This document shows, in pieces, positions 1 to 11,453 of a DNA stretch of 64,000 nt. The notes under the pieces were generated by a model. That model did no database searches and had not been told where the DNA came from. It saw only the letters and a program-made list of their open reading frames with translations. Source of the stretch: Monarcha castaneiventris obscurior (Eukaryota > Chordata > Aves > Passeriformes > Monarchidae). Each line of letters begins with the position of its first letter. Position 1 is the stretch's first letter. Both the position numbers and the translations under genes were made by a program. Where the stretch lies: NCBI GenBank assembly GCA_026261815.1, contig JAMPIT010000493.1, positions 3,055,501-3,119,500 of the forward strand. The letters are read 5' to 3'.

Positions 1-151
1 GTGCCTCACAGATAGCTCCCATTTCTCACACACTGCACCCCAGTCTGTTTGTGCAGTGCCACAGATGGGATGTGGCAGCAAGAGAACTTCTGCCTTTGTT
101 TCAAAACAAAGCAAGATTCAGTCTGGGAATGGGGCCTTTGCTGCCCAGGAG
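1..151. other. Unique flank left of the ERVK-like LTR
   Basis: Ordinary non-coding sequence. Its last six bases (146-151, CAGGAG) form the left target-site copy of the LTR that begins at 152. I see no gene or site in it. Confidence 0.5.
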
Positions 152-857
152 TGTGGGAGTTGGGCACTCTGCACAAATGCTGGTTCTTATCTTCACCTCT
201 GGGAAGTTTTACCTCGAGCCCGAACAGATGAGAAACGGCTGCAGATGTTGATTCAAGTTGTTTATTTCTTCTTATCTCTGCCAGCTCTCAGCTCCGGCTG
301 CACATCTGATGGCATCCGAGTCCGAGTGGGCACTGCCCAGTCCTGGGCTGTCCCGTCCTTTTTGTGCCCTTTCCATGATCCAACCATTCTTCACAGCGGA
401 TTTATTAGTTACTGTTCTATACCAATTCATTTGCACCTATTCTAGACACGGAATTTCTACCTCTTTTTCATTCCACCATTTTGTGCCACCACCACCAGAG
501 AAGACGGAGGAGAAGGAGAAGAAGAAGAAGAACAGGGCAATGCCCAAAATCCTCCATCTTAGACCCTTCATCCTCACATTAAAAATCCTAAAATCTACTT
601 TTTACCTTGTAAAATACTAAACCACTACTCATTTTCACACTCTTGTGGCTTGCAATGATTCTCGCAGTGTTGGTAACTTTTCCCATGGGCTGAGGTCAAA
701 GCCGGTGCCATTCTGAGCTTCTTGCTATGGTCTGGGACCCCCTTGCTGGGGCTCCTGAACCCCCAGGGCAGCCCGAGGTGTGCCCTGACCCCCCAGGGCA
801 GCCCGAGGTGTGCCCTGAGCTCCCAGGGCAGCCCGAGGCGTGCCTTGGATTCCAACA
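152..857 (-). mobile_element. Solo LTR of an ERVK-like endogenous retrovirus, copy A
   Basis: The 706-bp block runs from TGTGGGAGTT to GGATTCCAACA. The ends therefore form the imperfect TG...CA inverted repeat of a retroviral LTR. A second copy lies at 54659-55368 and is homologous along its whole length. The flanking hexamers CAGGAG (146-151) and TAGGAG (858-863) are a 6-bp target duplication with one mismatch, the size expected for class II (ERVK) elements. Orientation is minus: an AATAAA polyadenylation signal (261-266 complement) lies near the 3' end, with another at 401-406 and a weak TATA-like TATAGAA near 417-423. Three 30-bp repeats sit at the 5' (U3) end, 761-850. No gag, pol or env lies beside it, so it is a solo LTR left by LTR-LTR recombination. 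The family name is inferred. Confidence 0.8.
761..850 (-). repeat. Three 30-bp direct repeats in the LTR U3 region
   Basis: Units at 761-790, 791-820 and 821-850 share the core CCCAGGGCAGCCCGAGG and differ at a few positions. The same three units occur in the other LTR copy at 55271-55360, so they belong to the family and predate both insertions. Repeats at this position in U3 resemble retroviral enhancer repeats, but that function is inference. Confidence 0.8.
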
Positions 858-863
858 TAGGAG

Positions 864-3800
864 CAGTTCAGTGATGCTGGTGTGGAATGATTCCTGCTGG
901 CAGGGATCGCTGTGGGTGGTGGTGAGGTGATTAATGTCTCTGTGATCAACCCCAAAGCCATGTGTAGGGCTGCCCTGCCCACCCCCGTGTGTTACACCTA
1001 TAGCAGTGTGAACACTGCACTCCTGGGCTGCTTTCCTAGAGGGATTGGATGGTGTGGATGGGATCATCCACCTGGGGAGTGAACCCGCTCCTCTATGAGG
1101 CTTCCTCCACCTTAAACCAAAAGATTTGCCAGCAAATTCCAAAAAAACTGAGATGCAGGGGTGCATCTGTCCCGTGGGGTGGAGGCTGCAAGGTCAGGGG
1201 AGTTGAGGGCTCAAGGAGAGAGGGATTCAGTAAGAACAGGGGCAGTTCAGCTGGAGCTGTGTGTGCATCTGAGCGTTCCCCGCGCCTGCGCTGCTCCGTG
1301 TGTGGGATTTTCCTTCCCGTTCTTTCACCGCCCAGCGTTCTTTATTGTCTCTTGCAGGTAGATCACTCATTGCCATAAATTTTCTTATCTCTAGTGCTTT
1401 TCCAATTATGGATAACAACAGGAAAGCAGTCATTGGTTTCTAAAAGGTCATCAAGATATAGGGCCCGATTGGGAAGGGGATGACTTATGGAGTTGGCTTG
1501 TATAAATCTGGGGAAGTTTTATGCACAAGTCAGGCACGAAATGTAAGTGAGATTCATAAAAAACAGAGATTTACACTGGCTTCAGTTAGCAGAAATCAAA
1601 ATGGTTATGAAAATTTGCCATTCTCTCTCTGCCTGTGAGCTTTAAATGTGTTTTTCAAGTGCCCGTGGTGCTGGGGAAGGGCTGGCCTGCCCCTCTGGGT
1701 GCTGGACCAGTGCCTGGCCAGAGGATGCTCAGGGTGCAGAGAAGTGGTGATTAGGAGCTCCTCCCACACCTTGCCTTGCCAGTCATCCAGAGGTGACCTC
1801 CTCCATGCAGGAGAAGGAATTTGGTGTTGGCAGCACTGGGTGACAGCGACAGCAGGGGCAGAGCCACTTCTCAGGTGACCCCAGGATTATTGCTGCTGCC
1901 TCTCTTTGCACCCACAGAGTCACCGACACCCCTGGGGCTTCAGCCTTTGTGTTTGCCAGGTTTGTGTGGGGTCACAGCTGGAGGCTCCTGCTTTTCCATC
2001 AGGTGCCAGGCACTGGAGAGTGTTGGAGCCCTGGGGGCTGTGAGAAGACACTTTAATCCCTGCGGTGCAGGCACCAGTGACAGCCAAAGCTTTGTTTGCC
2101 TTACGCCCGTGCTGACAGCGTCCATCAGCTCTGTAGCACGGCCAGCACTGCTCTCAGGGACACCAGGGGCCAGCCTGGCTCTGTGCTATGCAGTCCCAGC
2201 AGGGTGGTACTGCAGGGCCTGGCTCGCCACGAGAACGAGAGTGAAATGTCTGTCCCGTTTTGTGTCCTGACTTGTCCCACAGCATCCCCAGAAATCAGGT
2301 TCTCCTGCTTCCCTCTGCTGCTGACCTGCCTCTCCTTGGCTTTTCTTCTAGTTGCAGGAGTCCAAAGGATGCCAAAGTGTGAACACTTCCAGGGAAGGTC
2401 ACATGCAAACAATGGGCTTCCAAGCTGTGAAATTATGTAGCTTGTGCAAAATGCAATAAATAACAGGCAACAGTTCACGGGAGAAGGGGGAGGGCTGCTG
2501 AAAACTGGTGCATTTTAGGCTCTTAGCTGAGGTCCTGAAGTTGAGAACCTCATCAGCTGGAGAGTCAGAGAGAAGAGAGGAAGGTCTGCCCAAGAACAAC
2601 TTCTCCTGTCTGGAGACCTGGACGTCCTTCTGGAGATGGTTCTTGCTCTGTTTCCCATGGAGGGAAACATGGATGGTCACTGTCACCTCAAGTCACGTGG
2701 GAGGAGCCTGGGCTGCAGGGGTGAGGTGATGGGTGAAGGTCTCAGCCCTGCAGAGCCTCAGCAGAGCTGGACATGGGCACTCAGAGCCTTCCTGCGAGGC
2801 TCTGAGGTCTGCAAGACAGGCCAAGTTCAGCCACTGCATGTGAGATAAAGACCAGGCAGAAATGGTGGCTTGCAAGTGCCTTTTCCAGAAGTGCAGTTTC
2901 CCTCTTTTCAACGAAAATGCCGTGCAGGCACAACTTGCAAAGCAGCTGATGTGGCCCAGGCTGGGAGCAAGGCGAGGAACCAGAGGCTTTGGCATCTCTG
3001 ACCGTGTGGCCAAACGTGATGTACAACACAGCAGATCTGTCTGCCCCCTAAAACTGCTCCCAAACCCAGCAACTCGGAGTCAGTACAGGGGGGCTGGAAG
3101 CAAAAAAAGGTGTTGGGAGCTGCCACGAGCCACTTAACCTCCTGACTAATGCACAAAGTCGTTTCTGTCACAGCTGTCTGAACAATACATTTGCCAATTA
3201 AGTTAATTCAATCAAATCCCTTGTATCCAACAGAAAGGACAGAGCAAATCCAGGTGAGGGAGAGAGAAGACAGCCAAAATTCCCCTCTATGTCACACAAA
3301 AGCAGAACAAAGGGCGGGTGCGTGTGTATGAATATTTATGAATAATTGCACTGTGGAGCCACAGCGTCATTGACAAGGCGAAAGCCGGTTCCTGGGATGT
3401 GTCCTCCCCACCTGGGAAGTGCTGCAGTGGCTTGGGGGCCCGGCAGATGCTGTGCTGAGGGCATCACTCCCACTTCAGTGGTTCAAAGGCAAAAAAGGAT
3501 GTGCTGGAGGTTGGTTGGCCCAGCAGAGGCTCCGCTCAGCCGGTGCTCAGGGATGTGATGCCACTCCTGAGTGTCTGAAGCAAATCCATGTGGAGATGGG
3601 AGTGTCCATCTCTAGCGTGGAGGGCACAGGGGTGGCTGTGAGCAGGGGTGGCCATCAGCACTCCTGAGGTCCTGTATTGTTCAGTGTTGAGATTCACCAG
3701 GTGCCTCCAGGTGTGCTTTTAGCCGAACATCTGCACAGGGATGTGCAGGGTAGAGCCCGTGTGGTGTAGCACAAGTTTCAACGGGCACTGACAGCTCCAA

Positions 3801-5201
3801 GCACCAAAAGCAGCCCCAAAAGAAAGGATGGAATGTGCAGAATGTCAGAGCTGTGCCTGTTCCGGGGGAGGGGGGGAATGTTCGATGTTGCAGCCACTTC
3901 TTTGGAAGCAGGATATGGGCACAGCCCGCTCTGATGCGGCAGAGAAAAACCAAACTCTTCTTCCTGGACCTGTTCAACCCTGCTGGGGTGGCCCAAGGTC
4001 TGCCTAAATGGGGATGTGATGCCGTCCCGAGGTGGGAAAGGTCAACAGTCAGAGGCCTGCCCATCGCTGCTGCACCGATGGTTGAGCTGGGCTCTGCCAG
4101 GCTGGGGTGCGATTCGGCTCGCTGTCTGTCTGTCCTGCCAGGCTAAATACACCCAGAGCCTCGTGGGGCTCACGGCCAAACCCAGGAGATCCAAGCTGGT
4201 GCAGAAGATGCTCCTTACCCCTCAGTCCCACAAGAGTTGTAAGAGTGGCGCTGGTTGCAGCATCCCCGCTCCCACCCCGAGGTTCCCGTAACGCCCTGGC
4301 AGCGGCTCTCCCCTCCAGCGGGAGAAAAATTGTCACTTCCTTTCTTTCTTTGCCTTTCTCCCCCGCTTTTAGGGCTTGTTGGCAGGACAAAGAATGGCAG
4401 CTGAGCGGAGATGCCTGTTCCAGATTGACACCCGGTGAATACGGCCACTCGTAATCACCGGCGACGAGCATTTATCACCTCCTCAGACTGTAATGTGGGG
4501 AGCAGGTGTCTGACCTGCGATGACAAAAGCGCGGAGTGGCGGCAGGAAGGAAGGAAATAGATAAGATGTCATTTTTCAGCACGATTTTTCTCTCTTTAAT
4601 GTTCCCCTAGATTATGGGAAACAATCATGGGATGGGGGACGCCGGTGTTTTATGGTGTCAGAAGGGTTTAAGGTTTGAGGTGTAGTAAAAAAAAAAGGGG
4701 GGGGGGGGATGTTGGATCCTGCTGTATTATGGGGTATTTATAGGACACACTAAGTTGGTTTTTTTCCAATTTATTTACTTGAGTCAAGAAAGATAAATGG
4801 GCGTCTGGATTCGAGTACTTGTATCCAAAGGAAATTAAAAGAAACACAGTTCTCTTGAACTTGGCCTCCACTTAGGGCAGAAAAATGACACAGAAATGAC
4901 CCTTCTTAGATTGAAGAACTGCTCATGCCTCAAAGGAGGCAGTAGAAATTAGTTTGTAAAAATCTCTGCTTCTCGTATTACACATTTTCTGCCTTTCTTC
5001 ATCTCTGCTTTAAAAGATACAAAACCCCACCAACTTTGCTGTGCTTTCTTTGGGTGCCATTTCCCAGCACACTCCTCTGTGTGACCCATGAGCGCTGCTT
5101 TAATGCTGACTCCACCCTTCCATCATCGAACGTATTTCAAGATGGAAAACGGTTTTAACTTTCCTCATCTGCAGTTCTGGGTTTAAACCTCACCTCTCAC
5201 T

Positions 5202-5202
<1 letters not shown>
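864..5202. other. Unique non-coding stretch
   Basis: No gene recognised. The first 3 kb is moderately GC-rich with only short, unstructured open frames. A pyrimidine-rich acceptor-like site (AG at 2350-2351) is followed about 100 bases later by AATAAA (2455-2460), a weak hint of a non-coding terminal exon. A run of A then G lies at 4687-4708. From about 4900 the sequence becomes more AT-rich. Confidence 0.5.

Positions 5203-5263
<61 letters not shown>
5203..5263. repeat. (TAA)n microsatellite
   Basis: About 20 uninterrupted TAA/AAT units. The perfect repetition points to a young, probably length-variable locus. Confidence 0.97.
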
Positions 5264-5498
5264 CCTGTTCTGAGCTGCTTGCATGTTTTCCATCTGAAGA
5301 GCTGGCAAATGTCCTATGCATTTGAGCAGCACAACATCCTAAGGGCCGGTGGGTGAAAGCTGCCAGGATTCAGCTCCAGTTCACTGCACAAATCAGCTGT
5401 TTGTGCTTGAAACCTTGTTCTAGACTCATTATTGCAGTGTTCTGCTGGGGAAGGGGGAACTGAGAGGCAATGGGATCCTACACTGGATACAGCCAGAG

Positions 5499-5702
5499 AG
5501 TCACAGAATCGTTAAAGTTGGGCAAAACCTTTAAAATCATTAAGTCCAGCTGTCAACCCGGTACCACCACCACGTTCAGCACTTAACCATGGCCTCAAGT
5601 GCCACATCCAGGTGGGTTTTGAGCACTTCCGAGGAAGGTGGCTCCACTGCTTCCCTGCACAGTCCATCCAAATGCTTTTTCTGTGAGAAAAAAAAAGAAA
5701 AA
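5499..5702 (-). mobile_element. CR1 LINE, 3'-end fragment
   Basis: On the plus strand it begins TCACAGAATCGTTAAAGTTGG, the complement of the CR1 3' tail. It continues with CR1-like text about the tail-proximal region (CCACATCCAGGTGGGTTTTGAG). It is diverged and 5'-truncated, as most CR1 copies are, and ends near an A-rich tract at about 5690. No coding capacity remains. Confidence 0.85.
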
Positions 5703-6249
5703 TATCCATGAAAAGATGAAGGAGCATCTCCGTATCTCTGTGCTCCTGGGCAGGGAGAGCTGTTTGCAGGTCAGCCTAGCTGTGAGAAATGCTCCCTTCA
5801 GCCTTCGTGTTGTCTCCACACACACGTGAGTTACTCTGGGGCTCTCTGGGAGGGTTTGGGAGCAGTTGGTGCTGCTGTTGAGCACTAAGAGAACGGCTTC
5901 TGCAAGGAATAGTTTCCTCCTCTGTGGTTTATTTGACTGATGGAGATTGATTAGCGTTAACTAATCCTAGAGATAATTGGGAGCCAGAGGCTGCACAACA
6001 CGTATGGTGGGGCTCTCTCTTCTCTTTGCTAAGTGGGAATGAACCAGATTTCCTTTTGCTGCACATTTCCAAGCAGAGAGGTCTCTGTGCACCCATGACA
6101 CTCCTTGAGTCTTGCTGTTCCCCCTACAATTGCAGTGTTTGGGATCAGGGCCAAGGTCCCCACTAAAGAATGACCCCATCCTTGCCAGCACTGCTCCAGG
6201 CACACCTTCCATGTGGAGGAAGAGCTCCTGTGGGATGCCACGGGGGGGC
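5703..6249. other. Unique non-coding stretch
   Basis: Lies between the CR1 fragment and the GGAA array. I see no feature in it. Confidence 0.5.
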
Positions 6250-6398
6250 GGAAGGAAGGAAGGAAGGAAGGAAGGAAGGAAGGAAGGAAGGAAGGAAGGA
6301 AGGAAGGAAGGAAGGAAGGAAGGAAGGAAGGAAGGAAGGAAGGAAGGAAGGAAGGAAGGAAGGAAGGAAGGAAGGGAGGGAGGGAGGGAGGGAGGGAG
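6250..6398 (+). repeat. (GGAA)n array followed by (GGGA)n
   Basis: About 31 perfect GGAA units (6250-6373) pass into about six GGGA units (6374-6398). The period of four leaves no stop codons on either strand, which creates false open frames (KEGR or PSFL repeats). GGAA is the core of ETS-factor sites, but any binding here is speculation. Confidence 0.97.
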
Positions 6399-6440
6399 CG
6401 GCTCAGAGACAGGCACCACAATCTTCACACTCAGGGGCGA

Positions 6441-6473
6441 AGAAGAATTCCAGAAGAACTCCAGAAGAATTCC
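6441..6473 (+). repeat. Three 11-bp tandem units
   Basis: AGAAGAATTCC at 6441-6451, AGAAGAACTCC at 6452-6462 and AGAAGAATTCC at 6463-6473. This is a small tandem duplication just beyond the GGAA array. Confidence 0.85.
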
Positions 6474-7080
6474 ATGCAGCCCTGTTAGTACAGGAGCGGG
6501 GAGGCAGGGGACAGAAAGGAGAGGTGAGCGTGGGAGCCAAACCCTGCACGGGGGGCTCTCTGCACCCAGAGATGTTCTCTGTGCTGTGAGCAGGAGCACC
6601 CAGCTCCATCAGCGCAGTTCCTCTGCCCAGGCCCTCGCCCTGCTCTGGCACACGTTGGCACCACCACGGCATCACGAGGTGCTCCCTGCACCTCCACGTC
6701 AGCCTCCAAAGCAGATCTCTGCACCCTTGAAAGAGAACCCATCAGAACTGGCAGGAGCCAGGAAGAATTTACAGGCCCACCTCTTTTTGTCCTTGGCGGG
6801 ATGTTCTTTGATGGGATTGCTATGGGACAGGGGCTTTTCCTCCTGTGCTATCAAAACTAAATAAAAACAAGGACAAAATTTTGGAGATGGTGGTAATGAA
6901 ATTAAGGGGGCTGCTTGTCTCTATCAGTAACAACCTTCTGGCTCGTAATCTGAACAGAAATACTAATTTGAAAGGGAAGATAATTGAATTAAACAGGCAA
7001 CCAAACTGGAGGAATGAGACTTTTGATGAACAAGGGCAGCTGGGGGAAAAGTAGAGGAGGTGGCAGGGAAAAGAGGCACA
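6474..7080. other. Unique non-coding stretch
   Basis: No gene recognised. It becomes A-rich from about 6840, with AATAAA at about 6860. That signal may be chance. Confidence 0.45.
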
Positions 7081-7420
7081 TCTCTTTAAATTGTCAATCT
7101 CTCAGGGCAAGGTTGCTGCAGACATAATGAGTGTCCTAGTGAATTATCTCCCACTTTTATTGTCTGTTGCTACCATGGAAAGATGGGGAGGTGGGGAAAC
7201 TAACTTTTTTTTTTTTTTTTTTGAATTTGGACAGACTTAAAGAAGTGGCATCAAATTTGAAGGGCACCCAATCAATCTGTTGTCCTAGCTGCATGAAATT
7301 GTATTTCCTTGCCACTTCATATCTTATTTGCAGCAGCTGGGCTGTAAGTCATTGGTGATAACATTCTTTATTATGCAGCCGTGTTTATGAACTGTGCCTG
7401 GAAAGAGATGATAGAAATAT
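7080..7420. promoter_or_regulatory. AT-rich candidate conserved non-coding block
   Basis: CpG-poor, low-repeat text with TAAT/ATTA-type motifs, interrupted by a T18 run at 7205-7222. It resembles conserved developmental enhancers in composition only. Conservation cannot be tested here. Confidence 0.2.
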
Positions 7421-8538
7421 GCAGCAATATGCAAAGGGGGGGATGCTGGGGGGAGGGGGAATAAATGCTTGTTGCCAGGGCAACCATGGGGCTATTTTGG
7501 GCATCAAATTTTGCAGATGATGAAAAGCATTTTCATGTGATGGTTGGTCTCTCTGGGAAGAGAAGGGGAGAGAGGGCACACAATAAACGGGGAGATAATA
7601 TTCAAGAAGGCAGTCATTTAATTTTTTCATATATAAATACATCTATAGTTTCAGCTGCACTGGAAATGCATTAAAACCAAAGGAGTCGCTACCTCTTAGT
7701 TAGAGGCAAGGAGAGGTGTTTTGAATAACTAAATAGGAGATGGAATGCTGGTGATTTGGGAGGGTTTCCTACATCTCTTGGCACAGCCTGAATGCAGCCA
7801 GTGCTCTCAGGAAGTTCCTCATGAGTCAGGCTGGCGTCTGCAGCCACCCCTGCTTGCCCCTGGTCCCTCTGGCCACAGGCAGCTAGCGGCTCCTTCCCCC
7901 AAAGCTTTTTCCGTCTCCATCCCAATGGAAATTGAGGCAATTAATTCACAACCCCTTCTGCCACAGGTTAAAAACCACCAAATTTTCAAAGATTGCTCTT
8001 GACTCCTGCAAGTATCTAATGATACCCATTAAAATGCTAAATTCATATAAAAATGGAAGCTGCTCTCAGGCAGTTGCCCTCAGTCAGAGATCTCCACTCT
8101 GGAGGATGTGAGCTGCTCCCACCAGCTGACACGGGGGCACAGAGGGAAGGGCCGGGTGACCCCTCCATGCACCCAGGCTGCTGAGACGATCCTGGGGACT
8201 CTCAGGGCTGAGATTTAGGCGCAGAAGCCAATCTGGACATCGATGCTTTGAGCCCAAGGTAGTCCTGAGGAGCTGTGGGGGCCGCGGGCACTTTTTCAGA
8301 GCAATCACGAGTGTCCCACCGTGGGGGACAGGGTCACATCACAGCATTTGCCCCAGCTGGGACCAGGGCAGGGCCTCCTCGGCTGGTGGGGATGGACGGG
8401 GTGGCCCCAGCCAGGGTTTTGCACCTTCACCTGTGGAGCTCTCGCAGCACTCCGAGGGCAGGAGAGCACAGCGGGGATGCTTGGGGATGTCACCGGCACT
8501 GCGTGGAGAAACAAAAACTCTCCAGCAACATTTATCGG
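7421..8538. other. Unique non-coding stretch
   Basis: No gene recognised. GC rises from about 8090 with scattered CpGs. Nothing identifiable as a repeat or an RNA. Confidence 0.45.
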
Positions 8539-8990
8539 TGTTACAGAATCAAGGCATTACTTTATTCCGGCCGGGATGTTGTTCTGGAGACAGAAATTAT
8601 TTGATCCACACACAGCCCGGGTTGTGCAGAGAAAATCGTTCCATCACACGCGGTTCTTCACCAGATTTCCCACACACTCACACAGCCAGAACGCAGAGCG
8701 ATTCATCGGTTCAGGGCTCGTTGGTCCCAAGTTACGCAATTCTCAGTATTTGGTCATTGATCCCTTCGCCTTCGATGCTAATTAGGTCCTCATTCTTGGT
8801 TCTCTTATCGATCTTTTCCCAGACTAGGTGTCTCCGGCCCTGGAGGGGGTCGGGCGCTGATGTTCGTTAATGGTCGCTTATCTCCTGTGTCTCTTCTGTG
8901 ATACCCCCAATCTGTAGGTGTTAAACTCATCAGGCCTCGTCCAGGGGACAGAGCCTTTTAAAAAGAAATCTCCATTCCCTTCCTCACGGG
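8539..8990 (-). mobile_element. Possible retroviral LTR, CpG-rich
   Basis: The plus strand begins TGTTACAGAATCAAGGC and carries TTTATT at 8561-8566. Read on the minus strand this is AATAAA about 25 bases before a ...TAACA end, the usual R-U5 layout of an LTR. The next 400 bases are much richer in CpG than the surroundings, as in a young, GC-rich LTR. I could not fix the far boundary or find a target duplication, and no second copy is in the window, so this is tentative. Confidence 0.4.
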
Positions 8991-9170
8991 CGAAGACGAA
9001 CAAAACCCATGACTGAAGTTAGTTAAAAAAAAAAAAAAAAAAATTAGAAGTTGTGTAATTTCCAACAGGAACAGTGGAGCGGGATAAGAGTTTGTCCCCA
9101 TTTCTCAGCTTCTGACTTTTCCAAGCATCAAGTTTTATGCTCTACACCATCGCTGTCGCAGCGCTGCTTT
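8991..9170. other. Unique stretch with poly-A tract
   Basis: Holds an uninterrupted A run at about 9025-9043 and nothing else that I recognise. Confidence 0.6.
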
Positions 9171-9560
9171 TCTTAATTTGATCTTAGTGGAATTGCTCCA
9201 AGCAAGAACAAGCTCATGAGTGTTGTTTGCAGCCCCTGGATGATGACTGGTGCTCGAGCCGTTCTTAAAATCCTTGGGACTCCAAATATATTGGCACATT
9301 AAGCTGGTTAAAATGAACTGCGCATGTTTACAGCAAGAAATCTATTTCAAATGCAATATAATGTGACTCTCTTATTGCTCTAAAGTTGTGTTTTTAATTA
9401 AGTAGTTTTCAGTGGCAGTGAGGTTCTTCTTGAATAATTAAATCAAGGTAGTTTAGTGAGTAATTGTAAAGCGAATTGCTGAGACCATCAGGCTGCTGTT
9501 GAGACAGTCTGTTTTCTTTCAGAAAATTAATTCAAGTGACGCGTGTTGCTAAGAAAGTAG
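9170..9560. promoter_or_regulatory. AT-rich candidate conserved non-coding block
   Basis: CpG-poor and rich in homeodomain-type cores, including TTAATTAA at 9394-9401 and ATAATTAAA near 9434. No repeat is recognised. The call rests on composition only. Confidence 0.2.
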
Positions 9561-11387
9561 CAGCACATTGTGCTGGGTAATGGGCATTTGTCTTGGAATG
9601 CTTTGTGTCTCGGCGCTGCTTCTTCCTCATTCTGCCTTGCCAGCCTTCAGTTGTCTTCTCCAGAAACAAACGCTGATGACTTTCGGCTCTGCATCTTCCC
9701 TTTCCCGTAATCCGCCGCCCTGGGTAGTTCAGCAGAGAAGGATGAAAAGGGAGTGGGTGATAATCGAGTTATTAAAGAGCATAAGCACAGAGCAGTGTGA
9801 ATGAAGCAGGACTTTCTGGGCTGAATTTCCGAGCTTTCGACCCAGGGACAACAGAGCCAGCCCCATCTCCCGACATCAGAGCCTTTACTGCTCGTAAAAG
9901 TCTTAATGTGGTATTTAAGGTGTTTCGCTTGGCACGGAGTAGTTCTCTCGCTGCTGGGTGTTCCGAACGCAAACAGCTGCCAGGTATCTTCCATCGCATT
10001 AAACTTTATTTGCCAGGAGATCAGGGGGAAACCCCTGTGCAAATCCCAGCGTGTACAGGTGCCTAGGGCAGGGTGTCCAAACATAGCCACAGTGAAGAAA
10101 AATTAGTGCACACTCTAGAAACAATATCTTTGATGCATTTTTAATTTTTTTTTTAAAGCCTACCACGTGTTCTCTTAGCAGCTTCCCTTGCTCTGCCTGA
10201 GGAGAGCAAGGGAAATAACACCAGCATTTCACAAATTCTCAGGAAGCTGGGCTCTCTCCGGAGCAGCTTGTTGATATTTTCCAAGGCAAAATGAAGAATT
10301 AAGCGAGGAGAGTCTGGCCGCCGTCCTGACGTTATCCTCAGGCACCGGCAATCACACAACAATTTACCAGCTGATGCTTTTTTAGGCTGTTTATTCTGTC
10401 ACTACCAAGTCCACGAGGACCGAGGGGGATGCTGATATCTGGAGGAATCACTCCTGTGAAGGGGATCTTTCTAAAGCACCTCAGTAATTTAGGGGTTCAG
10501 CCTTGCCTTTGGCAATGCCACTGGCGGCTCTCCGCTGTGCTGTGCGAACCCGCTGCCCTCCGCGGGGACCTTATTTCATGCTCCAGGTAGCAATGTAAAA
10601 CTCGGCTTTTTTAGCACCACGCTGGCTTTCCATCGGGAGAGCGATTTGCGGAGCTGTCCTGGCCACAGCCGCCTCCATTCCCCAGGACTTTCCTGGAGCC
10701 TTCCCGCTCTCACATCCTTCTAGTCCTCAAAGATTCGAGGATTTCCTGGGGCGGCTTTTCTGCAGCTCCAGGCTCTGCTGTCGAGGCAGACCTCACCTGC
10801 CAGGGTGGGTATTTGGAGAAAGCAGCTCTTTCTATCTGTGTTTGCAGCTCTGAAATAGAGATATTGGCTCAACGGGCGAGGAGGAAGCTTTTGGGGGAAG
10901 TTTTCAGGGAGAGCAGAGGCCGCAGAACTGCAGAGCATCCTCAGCTGTTAATGGCTGCTCAAGTTTTGATGAAATGTCAGACTTGAAAAGTTTTTGGAGA
11001 AATTGTCCCACTTCTTGCTGCAGAAAGTGGCAGATATCTCACAATTTTCAGTATTATTTTTTTAAAGAGAAAGTTTAGACGTTTTTATTTTGTTTAGGAA
11101 AATGTTTTTATTTTGTTCTGTTTCTTAAGGCTTTTTCTGTGTGTTTCCAACCACTTAGTCCCCCAAGAATGGGCTGACTGTTTTTTGTTGTATACTCATA
11201 TCAATGCTGGGAACCTGGAAACTTTTATTTAATCATTTCTGGTCTCACCCTCACTTGAGTTACCAGAAACTCTGAGCAAAGCTGAAACCCTCTTTGTTCC
11301 AACAATATTTACACTACACAGGCACACAAACAGGTATCAAATTTAGGAGTAACACAAATTCAGGCTCTTTTTATATATTTTTTCCAG
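9561..11387. other. Unique non-coding stretch
   Basis: No gene recognised. A small CpG-denser patch lies at about 10528-10572 (six CpGs in 45 bases). The right end becomes T-rich and leads into the acceptor-like sequence before 11388. Confidence 0.45.
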
Positions 11388-11453
11388 GACATGGAAGATT
11401 CTGCCTGTGAATTTAATACCAAAGACAGTCAAGACCTTGGTGAGAGACAGAAG
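11388..11453 (+). other. Candidate coding exon (66 or 52 bases), unassigned
   Basis: A strong acceptor (pyrimidine/AT-rich tract ending TTTTTTCCAG at 11387) is followed by an open frame starting GAC ATG GAA GAT. It encodes DMEDSACEFN and about 12 more mostly polar residues. There are two donors: TTG|GTGAGA at 11439/11440, giving 52 bases, and AAG|GTCAGT at 11453/11454, giving a 66-base in-frame exon of 22 codons. I do not recognise the peptide, and no partner exon is identified nearby. Chance exon-like segments are common in 64 kb, so this is only a candidate. Confidence 0.2.

Noticed and set aside
56..620. Open frames of 120-129 codons at the left end
   Set aside because: They lie inside the ERVK-like LTR, which is non-coding, and differ from the translation of the equivalent part of copy B.
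5967..6864. Open frames of 130-250 codons across the GGAA array
   Set aside because: They exist because a 4-bp repeat lacks stops on both strands. The flanking translation is unstructured.
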